Below, in pieces: positions 18,230 through 27,046 of a stretch of DNA of 64,000 bases. The translations under genes and the position numbers were made by a program. Positions within the stretch are counted from its first letter, which is position 1; every line of letters starts with the position of its first letter. Source of the stretch: Pseudomonas aegrilactucae (GTDB lineage: Bacteria > Pseudomonadota > Gammaproteobacteria > Pseudomonadales > Pseudomonadaceae); assembly GCF_019168305.1 (NCBI RefSeq), contig NZ_JAHTBI010000008.1:62001-126000 (forward strand). The letters are read 5' to 3'. Below the pieces are notes generated by a model. It had not been told where the DNA came from and did no database searches. It saw nothing but the letters and a program-made list of their open reading frames with translations.

Positions 18230-20317
18230 TTACTGCGGCGTGCTGTGGGTCACACCGGCGGTGTTGTCCAACAGGCTCTTGGTCGCCGTCTGGATATACG
18301 ACTCCAGTTGACGGCTCATCTGCTCCTGATCCGGGCTCTCGATCACTTCGGCCTTGAAGTTGGCACCCAACTGGTAACGGTACAGGCGCGGCGCCATGTC
18401 CTTGGACTTGATCAGGATGCGATCACCCTGCACCAGGCCAACCACCTGCTCGCTGCCCGACGGCTTGATCATGCCGAAGCCCTGGTCGCCCGCCGGCAGG
18501 TTGAGCAGGTCACGCCCCCAGCACTGTTGACGGGTTTCGCCGCCCAGGCGGCCCATGATGGTCGGCACGATGTCGACCTGGGTACCCACGGTGTGGCTGA
18601 GCGCACCGAACTTCTCCTGGATGCCCGGGGCAATCAGCAGCAACGGCACATTGAAGCGGCCCAGGTCGAGCTCGGTGACCTGCTGCGCATTGCCAAAGCC
18701 ATGGTCGCCGACGATCACGAACAGGGTTTCCTTGAAGTAAGGCTCCTTGCGCGCCTTCTCGAAGAACTGCCCCAGTGCCCAGTCGGAGTAGCGCATGGCC
18801 GTCAGGTGCTCGTTGAGGCGGCCCTGGTCGGTGACCGGCGCGACCGGCAGGTCCTTGGGCAACGCGTACGGGGTATGGTTGGACAGGGTCTGCAGCAAGG
18901 CATAGAACGGCTTCTTGCCGTAGGTGTGTGCCAGCTCCTGTGCGCCGCGGTCGAACATGTCCTGGTCGGACACACCCCAGGTGGGGTCGGAGAACACCGG
19001 GTTGACGAAGTCGTTGCGGCCGATGAACGTGGTCATGCCCTGGTTGCCGAAGAAACCGGACTGGTTGTCCCACGCAAAGTCACCGTTGTAGACGTACACG
19101 TCGTCGTAGTCACGGGCACTGAGCAGCGCCGGCAGGCCGGACAGCTTGTGGCTGCCTTCGGGTGTCTGCATCAGGTACTCGAAGCCCGGCAGGTTCGGGA
19201 AGCAGGCCATGGTGGCGAACATGCCCTGGTGGGTATGGGTACCGTTGGAGAAGAAGCGGTCGAACAGCAGCCCCTCCTTGGCCAGCTTGTCGAAATACGG
19301 AGTGATCTGGGTGGTGCTGCCCAGCGCGCCCACGGAGTGGCCGGCGAAGCTTTCCATCAGGATCACCACGACGTTCTTGATCGGCAGGCTGTTGGCCACG
19401 GGCGGGTTGAAGTCGCGACGGATCGCGGCGCTGTCGGCGTCTACCAGGGTGTCGTGCTCGGTGAGCACCAGCTCACGTACCACCTGGGTCGCCTCTTCCT
19501 GCTTGACGGTTGCCTTCCAGACATTGGCGCGGTCTTCGCCAAAGCGGCTATGGGCGGCGTCGATCAGGGTCAGGGTGCCATTGAGGCCCAACTGGTTGAC
19601 GAAGTTCGAATCGGTGGTGAAGGCATCGCCCCACCGCATTGGCGGGCCCTGGCGCAGGGTGCCGCGCGCGGCGATCACCGCCACCAGCAGGATCACCACG
19701 AACACCGCGCCACGGGTGTACCACGGTGCCACGCTGCGCAGGCCGGCGACACTGCTGGCGTACTCGCCGCGCGGGCGGGTCATGCGGTCGATGCCCTTGA
19801 ACAGCAGGCTCAGCAGCCAGGTGCCAAAGGCCCAGGCCAGCAGGTAGCGCACCACCGGGAAGCCGTACCAGAGCATGCTCAGCACGGTCTTGGGGTCTTC
19901 CTTCACATACTGGAACACCAGGCCATTGAGGCGCTGGTGGAACTCGCGGTAGAAGTCCATCTCCATCAGGCCGAGGAACATCACCACGCTGGACGCCGCC
20001 GTCAGCCACAGGCGGAACAGGCCACGTGCGGCCATGGCGCGGGCACTGAGGACCGCCAGCAGCAGCGGGATGCTCAGGTAGACCACCACCCGCAGGTCGA
20101 AGCGCAGACCGTTGCGAAAGCCTTCGGCCACGGTCCAGAGCGGCGTTTCGCCGATCATGTCGCTGTTGTAGAGCAGCAGCGCGAGGCGCACCAGGCTCAG
20201 CATCAGCATGATCACCAGACCGCACAGCAAGGTGTAGGCGAGGTGTGATTTGAGCGTTGGTTGCAGCAGTGGGCGCGAGGCGGCCCGCTGATGACTCAAG
20301 GCATCCGTGTTAGCCAT
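18230..20317 (-). CDS. LTA-synthase-family membrane sulfatase-fold enzyme
   Basis: Inner-membrane protein of 695 residues related to lipoteichoic acid synthase and phosphoglycerol transferases. N-terminal third has about five membrane segments; the remainder is an extracytoplasmic alkaline-phosphatase-like domain. Visible metal and nucleophile motifs: VVVILMESFAGH (metal Glu), SNGTHTHQGMFA (candidate Thr nucleophile), VIVGDHGFGN (metal Asp/His). In Gram-negatives relatives modify membrane-derived glucans or lipids; the substrate here is unknown. It is transcribed alone, with a hairpin at 18186-18205 downstream. Confidence 0.88.
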   Translation of the reverse strand: MANTDALSHQRAASRPLLQPTLKSHLAYTLLCGLVIMLMLSLVRLALLLYNSDMIGETPLWTVAEGFRNGLRFDLRVVVYLSIPLLLAVLSARAMAARGLFRLWLTAASSVVMFLGLMEMDFYREFHQRLNGLVFQYVKEDPKTVLSMLWYGFPVVRYLLAWAFGTWLLSLLFKGIDRMTRPRGEYASSVAGLRSVAPWYTRGAVFVVILLVAVIAARGTLRQGPPMRWGDAFTTDSNFVNQLGLNGTLTLIDAAHSRFGEDRANVWKATVKQEEATQVVRELVLTEHDTLVDADSAAIRRDFNPPVANSLPIKNVVVILMESFAGHSVGALGSTTQITPYFDKLAKEGLLFDRFFSNGTHTHQGMFATMACFPNLPGFEYLMQTPEGSHKLSGLPALLSARDYDDVYVYNGDFAWDNQSGFFGNQGMTTFIGRNDFVNPVFSDPTWGVSDQDMFDRGAQELAHTYGKKPFYALLQTLSNHTPYALPKDLPVAPVTDQGRLNEHLTAMRYSDWALGQFFEKARKEPYFKETLFVIVGDHGFGNAQQVTELDLGRFNVPLLLIAPGIQEKFGALSHTVGTQVDIVPTIMGRLGGETRQQCWGRDLLNLPAGDQGFGMIKPSGSEQVVGLVQGDRILIKSKDMAPRLYRYQLGANFKAEVIESPDQEQMSRQLESYIQTATKSLLDNTAGVTHSTPQ

Positions 20318-20547
20318 GGATTGGGAGATCCCTAGGATTCAGATTTTTATGAGGGCACTGCAGTGATATTGCAGCAAAACAGCTTAATTTGCCCTAAACG
20401 ACCGGACGTTGCGAGGCCCTTGGGCGAACAGATAATTGCGCACGCGGATTGTCGGTAATCGGGTGTGAAAATTCTGTTGAGACGCGGGCTCGAATGCGCA
20501 CGTGTGAATCGGGTATGGTTGGCCTTCATGCGCTCGGAGACCGCTTC

Positions 20548-21021
20548 ATGCACTTTCGCTACCACCCAAGCCCCCTTGGCCAGTTGTTGCTGGCCGGCGA
20601 TGAGCACGGCCTGCACCTGCTGCACATGGACAGCGCGCACCCGTGGGCGCTGGATGAGCACTGGCAGCCGGCGACGGGGCAACTGGACGAGGTGGCGCGC
20701 CAGCTGGACGCGTATTTCGAGGGCCGGCGCCAGCGTTTCGAGCTGACCCTGGCACCACGCGGTACCGAGTTCCAGCGCGCGGTCTGGTGGGCGTTGCAAC
20801 AAATTCCGTATGGCACGACCACCAGCTACGCGCAGTTGGCGAACACCATCGGGCGCCCAAAGGCGATTCGCGCGGTGGGCACGGCCAATGGGGCCAACCC
20901 GGTGGCGGTGATCGTGCCGTGCCATCGGGTGATCGGCAGCGACGGCAGCCTGACCGGGTTTGCCGGGGGGTTGGAGCGCAAGCAGCAGTTGCTCCAGCTT
21001 GAGGGCGCATGGTTGATCTGA
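20548..21021 (+). CDS. ogt: Methylated-DNA--protein-cysteine methyltransferase
   Basis: Suicide DNA-repair enzyme that transfers the alkyl group from O6-alkylguanine to its own cysteine. 157 residues; acceptor motif PCHRV with Cys at residue 125, helix-turn-helix segment with YAQLANTIGRP, and the arginine finger region RAVGTANGANP. No Ada-type N-terminal regulatory domain, so an Ogt-type stand-alone enzyme. Start chosen at MHFRYHPS, preceded 7 bases upstream by GGAGA; upstream in-frame Met codons lack a site and give a non-family leader. Confidence 0.93.
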   Translation: MHFRYHPSPLGQLLLAGDEHGLHLLHMDSAHPWALDEHWQPATGQLDEVARQLDAYFEGRRQRFELTLAPRGTEFQRAVWWALQQIPYGTTTSYAQLANTIGRPKAIRAVGTANGANPVAVIVPCHRVIGSDGSLTGFAGGLERKQQLLQLEGAWLI

Positions 21022-21040
21022 CAGACCGCGTCGCGCCCTT

Positions 21041-21060
21041 GGCCAGCAAGGCTGGCCCCT
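21041..21060. repeat. REP-like palindrome
   Basis: Palindromic ggccagcaaggctggcc motif (short REP-like unit) directly between ogt and a convergent small gene. Only one unit, so it is a weak repeat call. Confidence 0.5.
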
Positions 21061-21070
21061 GCAGGTCCTG

Positions 21071-21262
21071 CTAGAGCCTTGCGTTGCCCCTGGGCCCGGC
21101 AATCGCCCAGATGATCAGCCCCAGCACCGGTAGCAGCAGGATCAGCAAGATCCACAACACCTTGGCCCCGCCACCGGCACCGCTCTTGATCACATTGATG
21201 ATCGCCCAGATATCCAATGCCAGGATGATCAGGCCCACAAGCCCATTGAACGTAGATCCCAT
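21071..21262 (-). CDS. Small membrane protein, PLDc-N domain
   Basis: 63-residue protein with two hydrophobic segments (LVGLIILALDIWAIINVI and KVLWILLILLLPVLGLIIW) separated by a glycine-rich loop, ending WAIAGPRGNARL. The WAI-N-V and PVLG-x-I-W-x-x-x-GPR pattern matches the phospholipase D N-terminal membrane domain found as a stand-alone small protein in many bacteria. Function unknown. Confidence 0.8.
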   Translation of the reverse strand: MGSTFNGLVGLIILALDIWAIINVIKSGAGGGAKVLWILLILLLPVLGLIIWAIAGPRGNARL

Positions 21263-21391
21263 GCCGATACTCCCATGAGTGCACCTGCCACTGAGCGTAG
21301 CTGGCTATCGCGGCCATAGAGGCAAAGCGTTCGTCAGCGCTGCACGACCGTGTTTACACTCGACTTTTCGATTTACCGCCCGAGGTCCGCC

Positions 21392-22333
21392 ATGCCCCCC
21401 GCCCACAGCCACAGCAGCCCCTCCTCTCCTTCGCTCCGGAGCGCCTGGCTACAGCAGGCGCAAGCCGCCCCCTGGCTAAGCGCCGGGCTGGGCCTGAGCC
21501 TGCTGGCAGTACTCGGGTTGCTGCTGGCCAGCGCCTGGAACGCGGTGCACGGCGATAATCAGGACAACCTGCACATGGCCGTACTGGGTGGCCTCGCCGG
21601 CTTTGCCGCTACCGCATTGGGCGCAGTGCTGGCGGTGGTGCTGCGCGATGTCAGCGCCCGTTCACAGGACGTGATGCTCGGCTTTGCCGCCGGCATGATG
21701 CTCGCCGCCAGCTCCTTCTCGCTGATTCTGCCGGGCCTGGAAGCGGCCCGCGAGATCACCGGCAACGGTCCCTTCGCGGCGTTGACCGTGGTGGTCGGCA
21801 TGGGGCTGGGGGTGCTGCTGATGCTGGGGCTCGACCGCTTCACCCCGCATGAGCACGAAAGCACCGGCCCCTGCGGCCCGCAATCGGAACGCATCAACCG
21901 GGTATGGCTGTTTGTGCTGGCGATCACCCTGCACAACCTGCCCGAAGGCATGGCCATCGGCGTGAGCTTCGCCAACGGTGACCTGAATGTCGGGCTGCCG
22001 CTGACCAGCGCGATCGCCATTCAGGACATTCCCGAAGGCCTGGCGGTGGCCCTCGCTTTGCGCGCCACGGGCCTTTCCAACCTGAAGGCGGCGCTGGTGG
22101 CGGTGGGCTCGGGGTTGATGGAGCCGATTGGTGCAGTCATCGGCCTGGGCATTTCCACCGGCTTTGCGATTGCCTACCCGGTGAGCATGGGCCTGGCGGC
22201 CGGCGCGATGATCTTTGTGGTCTCCCACGAGGTGATCCCGGAAACCCACCGCAATGGCCATCAGACTTCGGCCACCCTGGGCCTGATGGGCGGCTTTGCG
22301 GTGATGATGTTTCTGGATACCGCGCTGGGTTAA
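21392..22333 (+). CDS. ZIP-family divalent metal transporter
   Basis: Inner-membrane metal uptake permease (about 313 residues, eight membrane segments) of the ZIP/ZupT family. The transport-site helices show HNLPEGMAIG (near residue 188) and QDIPEGLAVALAL (near 217), the paired metal-binding motifs. A short histidine/serine-rich N-terminus (AHSHSS) precedes the first segment. Start set at MPPAHSH because CGAGGT lies 6-9 bases upstream. The C-terminus overlaps the convergent next gene by 4 bases. Likely substrate zinc or iron, by family. Confidence 0.9.
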   Translation: MPPAHSHSSPSSPSLRSAWLQQAQAAPWLSAGLGLSLLAVLGLLLASAWNAVHGDNQDNLHMAVLGGLAGFAATALGAVLAVVLRDVSARSQDVMLGFAAGMMLAASSFSLILPGLEAAREITGNGPFAALTVVVGMGLGVLLMLGLDRFTPHEHESTGPCGPQSERINRVWLFVLAITLHNLPEGMAIGVSFANGDLNVGLPLTSAIAIQDIPEGLAVALALRATGLSNLKAALVAVGSGLMEPIGAVIGLGISTGFAIAYPVSMGLAAGAMIFVVSHEVIPETHRNGHQTSATLGLMGGFAVMMFLDTALG

Positions 22334-22860
22334 ACGTGTACCGCCACCCGCAGCGCCTCAAGCGCAGGCGCTGCGGCGATACCGACCTCGGCACACAGCT
22401 CCAGCACCCGCGGTACGTCATTGCCGTACACCAGCACCATCTGCAACTCGTCATCCAGCAACTGGCTGATGTTCATCAGCGTATAGCCACCGTTTTCCTT
22501 GTTCATGCTGCCCATCTGCACCTGGATGCGGTTGAGCGCAGTGAGCGGCTCGACCTTGGCCAGTTGCTTGGGCTTGAGGTTGAAGGCGACGTCCTTGCCG
22601 AACGACTCGGTAATCTGCTGGAACAGGTCGTTGTAGGTGTCAGCCTGGAACAGCACGGTCTCGGGCAGGCTACCGACCACTACCCATTCACCCAGCGGGA
22701 TCGGGAAGCTGTCGTCGTAGTTGATGTCGGGGTTGGCCGCCAGAAACCCTTGCGGGTCGGCATAGGCCTGGGCGGCTTCGTCGGCGATGCGCGCGACCTC
22801 GTCTTCGGCCAGGCAGCCAGAGCTGATTTTGCCGATGAGTTCGACCAGTTGGTTTTTCAT
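22330..22860 (-). CDS. Conserved hypothetical protein
   Basis: Soluble protein of 176 residues that I cannot name. It begins MKNQLVELIGKISSG, is helical in the first third (EDEVARIADEAAQAYADPQGF) and alpha/beta afterwards. Start taken at the Met with CAGGG 8 bases upstream; a GTG six codons earlier is possible. No signal peptide, metal motif or membrane segment. Tail-to-tail overlap with the ZIP transporter gene. Confidence 0.75.
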   Translation of the reverse strand: MKNQLVELIGKISSGCLAEDEVARIADEAAQAYADPQGFLAANPDINYDDSFPIPLGEWVVVGSLPETVLFQADTYNDLFQQITESFGKDVAFNLKPKQLAKVEPLTALNRIQVQMGSMNKENGGYTLMNISQLLDDELQMVLVYGNDVPRVLELCAEVGIAAAPALEALRVAVHV

Positions 22861-22920
22861 GAAGGGGCCCTGCGACACGGAAAAAAGTCGCCAAGGATAG
22901 CCGCAAACGCCCCAGATGGG

Positions 22921-23445
22921 TTAACCGGCCAGCGCCTGCAACTGGGCCGCGGTGTCCACTGCACCCATGGTTTGTGCAGCGACCAGCGCAGTGGTGCCCT
23001 GGGCATCACGGTGGTTGGGGTTGGCGCCCTTACCGAGCAGGTAGGTGACGATTGCGGTGCGATTGAACATGGCGGCCAGCATCAGCGCGGTGCGCCCGTC
23101 TGCCGAGGCACCATCGATCTCGGCGCCCTGCTCCACCAGCAGTTCGATCATGGCCTGGTTGCCTTTGAACGCAGCACCGGCAATCGGTAACTGGCCCTTG
23201 TCGTTGGCTATCTGGGGATCGGCGCCATGGGCGAGCAGTACCGACACTGCATCGAGGTGGCCATGGTAGCTGGCCAGCATCAGCAAGGTGTCGCCGTTGC
23301 CGTTGCGCAGGTTGACCGGCAGGCCCTTTTCCAGAAGGCGGCCCAGCATGTCCGCGTCGCCCTTGCGTGCACGATCGAACACTTCTTCGGCAAACGCCGC
23401 CGCTTCGTCATCGTTCATGGTGGTCGGGGTGTGTTGGTCGGACAT
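22921..23445 (-). CDS. Ankyrin-repeat protein
   Basis: 174-residue protein built of about four ankyrin repeats: GNGDTLLMLASYHGHLDAVSVLL, then NDKGQLPIAGAAFKGN, DGRTALMLAAMFNRT, and QGTTALVAAQ. Such small ankyrin proteins in pseudomonads can sit beside catalase genes (AnkB type), but no catalase gene is here. No signal peptide is visible in the chosen start (MSDQHTPTT, preceded by a good AGGAGGT site), so cytoplasmic. Binding partner unknown. Confidence 0.85.
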   Translation of the reverse strand: MSDQHTPTTMNDDEAAAFAEEVFDRARKGDADMLGRLLEKGLPVNLRNGNGDTLLMLASYHGHLDAVSVLLAHGADPQIANDKGQLPIAGAAFKGNQAMIELLVEQGAEIDGASADGRTALMLAAMFNRTAIVTYLLGKGANPNHRDAQGTTALVAAQTMGAVDTAAQLQALAG

Positions 23446-23554
23446 AGGGAACCTCCTGGCTGCGATAGAGCCCAAGTCTTTGTCAGGGCAGGCTTCCGGT
23501 CAACTGTGGATAACCCATCGCAGCGACAGAGCAAATCTATTGGCGCACGCACCC

Positions 23555-23596
23555 TGCAAAATGCACTGTGCAAAATGCATGACCATGCACAATGCA
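23555..23596. promoter_or_regulatory. Three tandem TGCA-N3-TGCA elements (candidate enhancer sites)
   Basis: Direct repeats TGCAAAATGCA at 23555-23565 and 23569-23579 and TGCACAATGCA at 23586-23596. They lie about 85-110 bases upstream of a sigma-54 -24/-12 element, the spacing usual for bacterial enhancer-binding protein sites. The cognate activator is unknown. Confidence 0.6.
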
Positions 23597-23661
23597 CGAC
23601 ACCCCTTTTCGATAAAATACATAAGTAACTGTTTTTAAAGGTATTTTTAATTTCAAACGAC

Positions 23662-23677
23662 TGGCACGGTCACTGCA
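23662..23677 (+). promoter_or_regulatory. Sigma-54 promoter upstream of the DUF3509 gene
   Basis: Sequence tggcacggtcactgca matches TGGCAC-N5-TTGCA with one mismatch and the correct 10-base spacing between the GG and GC pairs. The start codon lies about 42 bases downstream. An AT-rich stretch at 23625-23655 between this element and the upstream repeats could be an IHF site. Confidence 0.72.
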
Positions 23678-23718
23678 ACCATCACTCCATGTCTGCCACA
23701 CAACAGTCAGGAGCTGAT

Positions 23719-23991
23719 ATGGACCTCATCCAGCAAAAATTTGCCTCGGTATTTTCCGCCTACGACGTCACCACCCAGGCCCGCCCCGATGGCGGCGTGC
23801 TGCTGACGCTGCGTGCAGCCGACGGCAAGCAGGTCAAACGCTCGATTTCGTATGGCCAACTGCACAGTGCCGAGCAGTTGTCGTGGGCGATCAGCGCGAT
23901 TCGTCGTGACCTGGCCGAGCAGGCCAGTGAACTGCCGGTGATCTCGATGCTGCAGAGCCAACAGCGGTTTGCGTTGCCAACCTATCGTTGA
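23719..23991 (+). CDS. DUF3509 family protein
   Basis: 90-residue soluble protein (MDLIQQKFASVF..., ISYGQLHSAEQLSWAISAIRRDL near the middle) matching a pseudomonad-specific family of unknown function. Start set at MDLIQQ because CAGGAGC lies 8 bases upstream; a start 10 codons earlier is in frame but has no site. It stands behind a good sigma-54 promoter and three upstream repeats, so its expression is probably conditional on an enhancer-binding protein. Confidence 0.8.
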   Translation: MDLIQQKFASVFSAYDVTTQARPDGGVLLTLRAADGKQVKRSISYGQLHSAEQLSWAISAIRRDLAEQASELPVISMLQSQQRFALPTYR

Positions 23992-24000
23992 CCGCATCGC

Positions 24001-24090
24001 GGCCTTCGCTGGCAAGCCAGCTCCCACAACTGCTCCACCGCTCTGAAAACCGGCGTGGTGCGTGGGGGCGCTGGCTTGCCAGCGAATGCA
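24001..24090. repeat. REP-type inverted pair
   Basis: Left arm around 24003-24028 (cttcgctggcaagccagctcccaca) and right arm around 24064-24086 (gggggcgctggcttgccagcgaa) are oppositely oriented REP copies, lying between convergent genes. Confidence 0.8.
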
Positions 24091-24099
24091 GCGCCGCGC

Positions 24100-24627
24100 T
24101 CAGTCGTCCAACCGCGCAAAACCTTGCGCCACCTTGTCACCGCTCAAGCGGGCAACCAACCCTTGCGGCTGATTGAACAGCCTCACCGCCACGCAATGCG
24201 GATTTTCGCCGCCATCGATCCATACCCGCGTACCCGCTGGCACCACGATCAGGTCGCCCTTCTCGCAGTAAACGGCATACACATACTCCCCCGAACGCAC
24301 ACTGATCTGGCCACGTCCGGCCGCGAAGAAACGCACCAGGTCTTCATCGTAGGTGTGCTCGTCGAGCAGCTCGGTGGCCTGCTCACCACGGGTGCTGATG
24401 ACATCGACGTGGCGATAGCCACGTTCGGTCATCAGCCTGTCGATGGGCCCGCGGTAGGCCGCCAGCACCCCTTCCTGCCCGGTACCTGCCTGCACGGGCG
24501 CCTGCGCCGACCAGCGCTCGAACCGCACCCCATGCTCGGCCAGTGTCGCGGCAATGTCTTCAAAGTGGGTCAGCACCTTGTTGGGGATGTCCGGGGTGGA
24601 CTGGTGATACACGCTCAGGCTGCTCAT
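24100..24627 (-). CDS. Acireductone-dioxygenase-like cupin with lost metal ligands
   Basis: 175-residue protein clearly homologous to acireductone dioxygenase (MtnD) by its N-terminus (VYHQSTPDIPNKVLTHFEDIAATL) and cupin core. However, the ligand block EHTHGEDEVRFF of active enzymes reads EHTYDEDLVRFF here: His91 is kept, the second His is Tyr93 and the Glu is Leu97. The fourth ligand (VPAxTxHWFD) is Val135 in VPAGTRVWID. Three of four metal ligands are therefore missing and the enzyme is unlikely to catalyse the methionine-salvage reaction. mtnB and mtnC are not adjacent. It starts inside the MFS gene's stop (4-base overlap), so it is probably co-translated with it. Confidence 0.82.
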   Translation of the reverse strand: MSSLSVYHQSTPDIPNKVLTHFEDIAATLAEHGVRFERWSAQAPVQAGTGQEGVLAAYRGPIDRLMTERGYRHVDVISTRGEQATELLDEHTYDEDLVRFFAAGRGQISVRSGEYVYAVYCEKGDLIVVPAGTRVWIDGGENPHCVAVRLFNQPQGLVARLSGDKVAQGFARLDD

Positions 24628-25775
24628 GGGGCCTTTTCCTCTTTCATTCGAAACGCAATGATAACGGCTGCGGCCAGCGCCGCGATGCTGGCAATACCAA
24701 AGGTGGTGGTGGCGCCCAGCGCATTCCAGCTGTAGCCCGAATACAAGGCGCCCAAGGCGCCGCCAGTGCCGGCCAGCGCCGCGTACAACGCCTGGCCCTG
24801 GCCCTGCTGACGCGCGCCGAAGCTGCGCTGCACGAAGGCAATCGCGGCGGCATGAAAACTGCCGAACGTGGCGGCATGCAAGAGTTGCGCAACCAGCAGC
24901 ACGCCCAGGTGCTCGGCAAAACAGCCCAGCAACAACCAGCGCAACGCCGCCAGCACGAAGCTGGCCAACAGCACACGCCGCAACGAGAACCGCGCCAGGA
25001 TCCAGCTCATGGCCAGGAACATCAGCACCTCGGCCACCACCCCCAGCGCCCACAGCATACCGATGGTGCCACGCAGGTAGCCCAGGCGTTCCAGGTGCAG
25101 GGTGAGGAAGGTGTAATACGGCCCGTGACTCAGTTGCATCAACGCCACGCACACATAGAATGCCGCCACACCGGGGCTGGCCAGTTGCTTGAGGAAGCCG
25201 CCGCCATTGGCGCGTTCGTGCTGGCCCGGGGGCTGCGCGTTAGGCACCCAGAGGCTGGCCAGCACGATGCCGGCCATGATCACCACCAGCGCCACCGGGT
25301 AGATGTCCAGGCTCAGCCATTCGAACAGCCGCCCCAGCGCCACCACAGTCAGGATGAAACCGATCGATCCCCACAGGCGTACCTGGCTGTAGCGCGAGGT
25401 CTGGCCCTGCAGGTGCGCCAGGGTGATGACCTCGAACTGCGGCAGCACCGCATGCCAGAAAAACGCGTGCAAGGCCATCACCAGCGCCAGCCAGGCGTAG
25501 CTCTTGGCCACGAAGATCAGCGAAAAACTGACCAGCGTGCACAGCGCGCCCAGGCGCACGATCAGCAGGCGCTGCCCACTGCGATCACCCAGCCAGCCCC
25601 ACAGGTTCGGCGCCACGCAGCGCATCAGCATGGGGATCGCCACCAGCTCGCCAATCCGCGCACTGGAAAACCCTAGGTGATCGAAATACAGCGCCAGAAA
25701 CGGCGCTGTAGAACCCAGCAAGGCGAAATAGAACAGGTAGAAGCTGGACAACCGCCAGTAGGGAATCGGCGCCAC
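24624..25775 (-). CDS. MFS transporter (MFS-1-like family)
   Basis: 383-residue inner-membrane transporter with about 12 hydrophobic segments. The N-terminal half has LYFDHLGFSSARIGELVA and GWLGDRSGQRLLIVRLG, the loop 2-3 signature; the mid-protein loop (NAQPPGQHERANGGGFLK) separates the halves. It resembles the family that includes E. coli HcaT. Located between aroC and the acireductone-dioxygenase-like gene, an arrangement familiar from Pseudomonas. Substrate unknown. Confidence 0.87.
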   Translation of the reverse strand: MAPIPYWRLSSFYLFYFALLGSTAPFLALYFDHLGFSSARIGELVAIPMLMRCVAPNLWGWLGDRSGQRLLIVRLGALCTLVSFSLIFVAKSYAWLALVMALHAFFWHAVLPQFEVITLAHLQGQTSRYSQVRLWGSIGFILTVVALGRLFEWLSLDIYPVALVVIMAGIVLASLWVPNAQPPGQHERANGGGFLKQLASPGVAAFYVCVALMQLSHGPYYTFLTLHLERLGYLRGTIGMLWALGVVAEVLMFLAMSWILARFSLRRVLLASFVLAALRWLLLGCFAEHLGVLLVAQLLHAATFGSFHAAAIAFVQRSFGARQQGQGQALYAALAGTGGALGALYSGYSWNALGATTTFGIASIAALAAAVIIAFRMKEEKAP

Positions 25776-25813
25776 GGCTCAACAGGCCGTGGCGCGAACG
25801 TCAGGCAGGCGCA

Positions 25814-26905
25814 TTACAGTTGGCCCAGTACCGGCGTGACAACCCGCACATCGGCGTTCTGGCCGCGGTGGCGCAGCAGGTGATCCATGAGCACGATCGC
25901 CATCATCGCCTCGGCGATCGGCGTGGCACGAATGCCCACGCACGGGTCGTGGCGCCCCTTGGTGATCACCTCGACCGGATTGCCATCGACATCGATCGAG
26001 CGGCCCGGGGTGGTAATGCTGGAGGTCGGCTTGAGCGCCAGGTGGGCAACGATCGGTTGGCCGGACGAAATGCCGCCCAGGATGCCGCCAGCGTTGTTGC
26101 TGAGGAAGCCTTCGGGGGTCAGCTCGTCGCGGTGCTCGGTGCCGCGCTGGGCGACACTGGCGAAACCGGCGCCGATCTCCACGCCCTTGACCGCGTTGAT
26201 GCTCATCAACGCATGGGCAAGCTCGGCATCGAGGCGGTCGAAGATCGGCTCGCCCAGGCCCGGCATCACGCCCTCGGCCACCACGGTGATCCTGGCACCG
26301 ACCGAATCCTGGTCACGGCGCAGTTGGTCCATGTAGGCCTCCAGCTCCGGCACCTTGTCCGGGTCGGGGCTGAAGAAGGCGTTGTGCTCTACCGACTCCC
26401 AGGTCTTGAACGGGATTTCGATCGGGCCCAACTGGCTCATGTAACCCCGAATGCGAATGCCCTGGCTGGCCAGGTACTTTTTCGCAATGGCACCCGCTGC
26501 CACGCGCATCGCGGTTTCGCGGGCCGAGCTGCGACCGCCGCCACGGTAGTCGCGCTCGCCATACTTGTGGTGATAGGTGTAGTCGGCGTGGGCCGGGCGG
26601 AACAGGTCCTTGATCGCCGAGTAGTCCTTGGACTTCTGGTCGGTGTTGCGGATCAGCAGGCCGATGGCGCAACCGGTGGTACGCCCCTCGAAGACCCCCG
26701 ACAGGATCTCGACCTCATCGGGTTCCTGGCGCTGGGTGGTGTGCCGGCTGGTGCCGGGCTTGCGCCGATCCAGGTCGTGCTGCAGGTCGGCCAGCGAAAG
26801 CTCCAGGCCGGGGGGGCAGCCATCGACAATGGCGACCAACGCCGGACCATGGCTTTCGCCAGCGGTGGTGACAGTGAACAGCTTGCCGTAGGTATTGCCG
26901 GACAT
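25814..26905 (-). CDS. aroC: Chorismate synthase
   Basis: Last enzyme of the shikimate pathway: converts 5-enolpyruvylshikimate-3-phosphate to chorismate using reduced FMN. 363 residues with the family signatures: [18 protein letters not shown] near the start, then [21 protein letters not shown] and [25 protein letters not shown] at the C-terminus. Full length. The upstream gap to the divergent hydrolase gene is about 140 bases. No frameshift or unusual residues seen. Confidence 0.98.
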   Translation of the reverse strand: MSGNTYGKLFTVTTAGESHGPALVAIVDGCPPGLELSLADLQHDLDRRKPGTSRHTTQRQEPDEVEILSGVFEGRTTGCAIGLLIRNTDQKSKDYSAIKDLFRPAHADYTYHHKYGERDYRGGGRSSARETAMRVAAGAIAKKYLASQGIRIRGYMSQLGPIEIPFKTWESVEHNAFFSPDPDKVPELEAYMDQLRRDQDSVGARITVVAEGVMPGLGEPIFDRLDAELAHALMSINAVKGVEIGAGFASVAQRGTEHRDELTPEGFLSNNAGGILGGISSGQPIVAHLALKPTSSITTPGRSIDVDGNPVEVITKGRHDPCVGIRATPIAEAMMAIVLMDHLLRHRGQNADVRVVTPVLGQL

Positions 26906-27046
26906 GCAGGACGCTCCGCGATCAGCTTTTTAACGGGTGGGTAACAAGCCAATCAGTATACGCAGGGTATACCCTTAGATCACCTGCGACGGCGAACCTA
27001 ATGCCGCCGGCCGGGTCAAAACGGCACTCCTCTCGATAGTGGCCTG

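Noticed and set aside
18245..20248. Plus-strand 667-codon frame opposite the LTA-synthase-like gene
   Set aside because: Composition (His, Gln, Val-rich) and absence of motifs mark it as a shadow of the real minus-strand gene.
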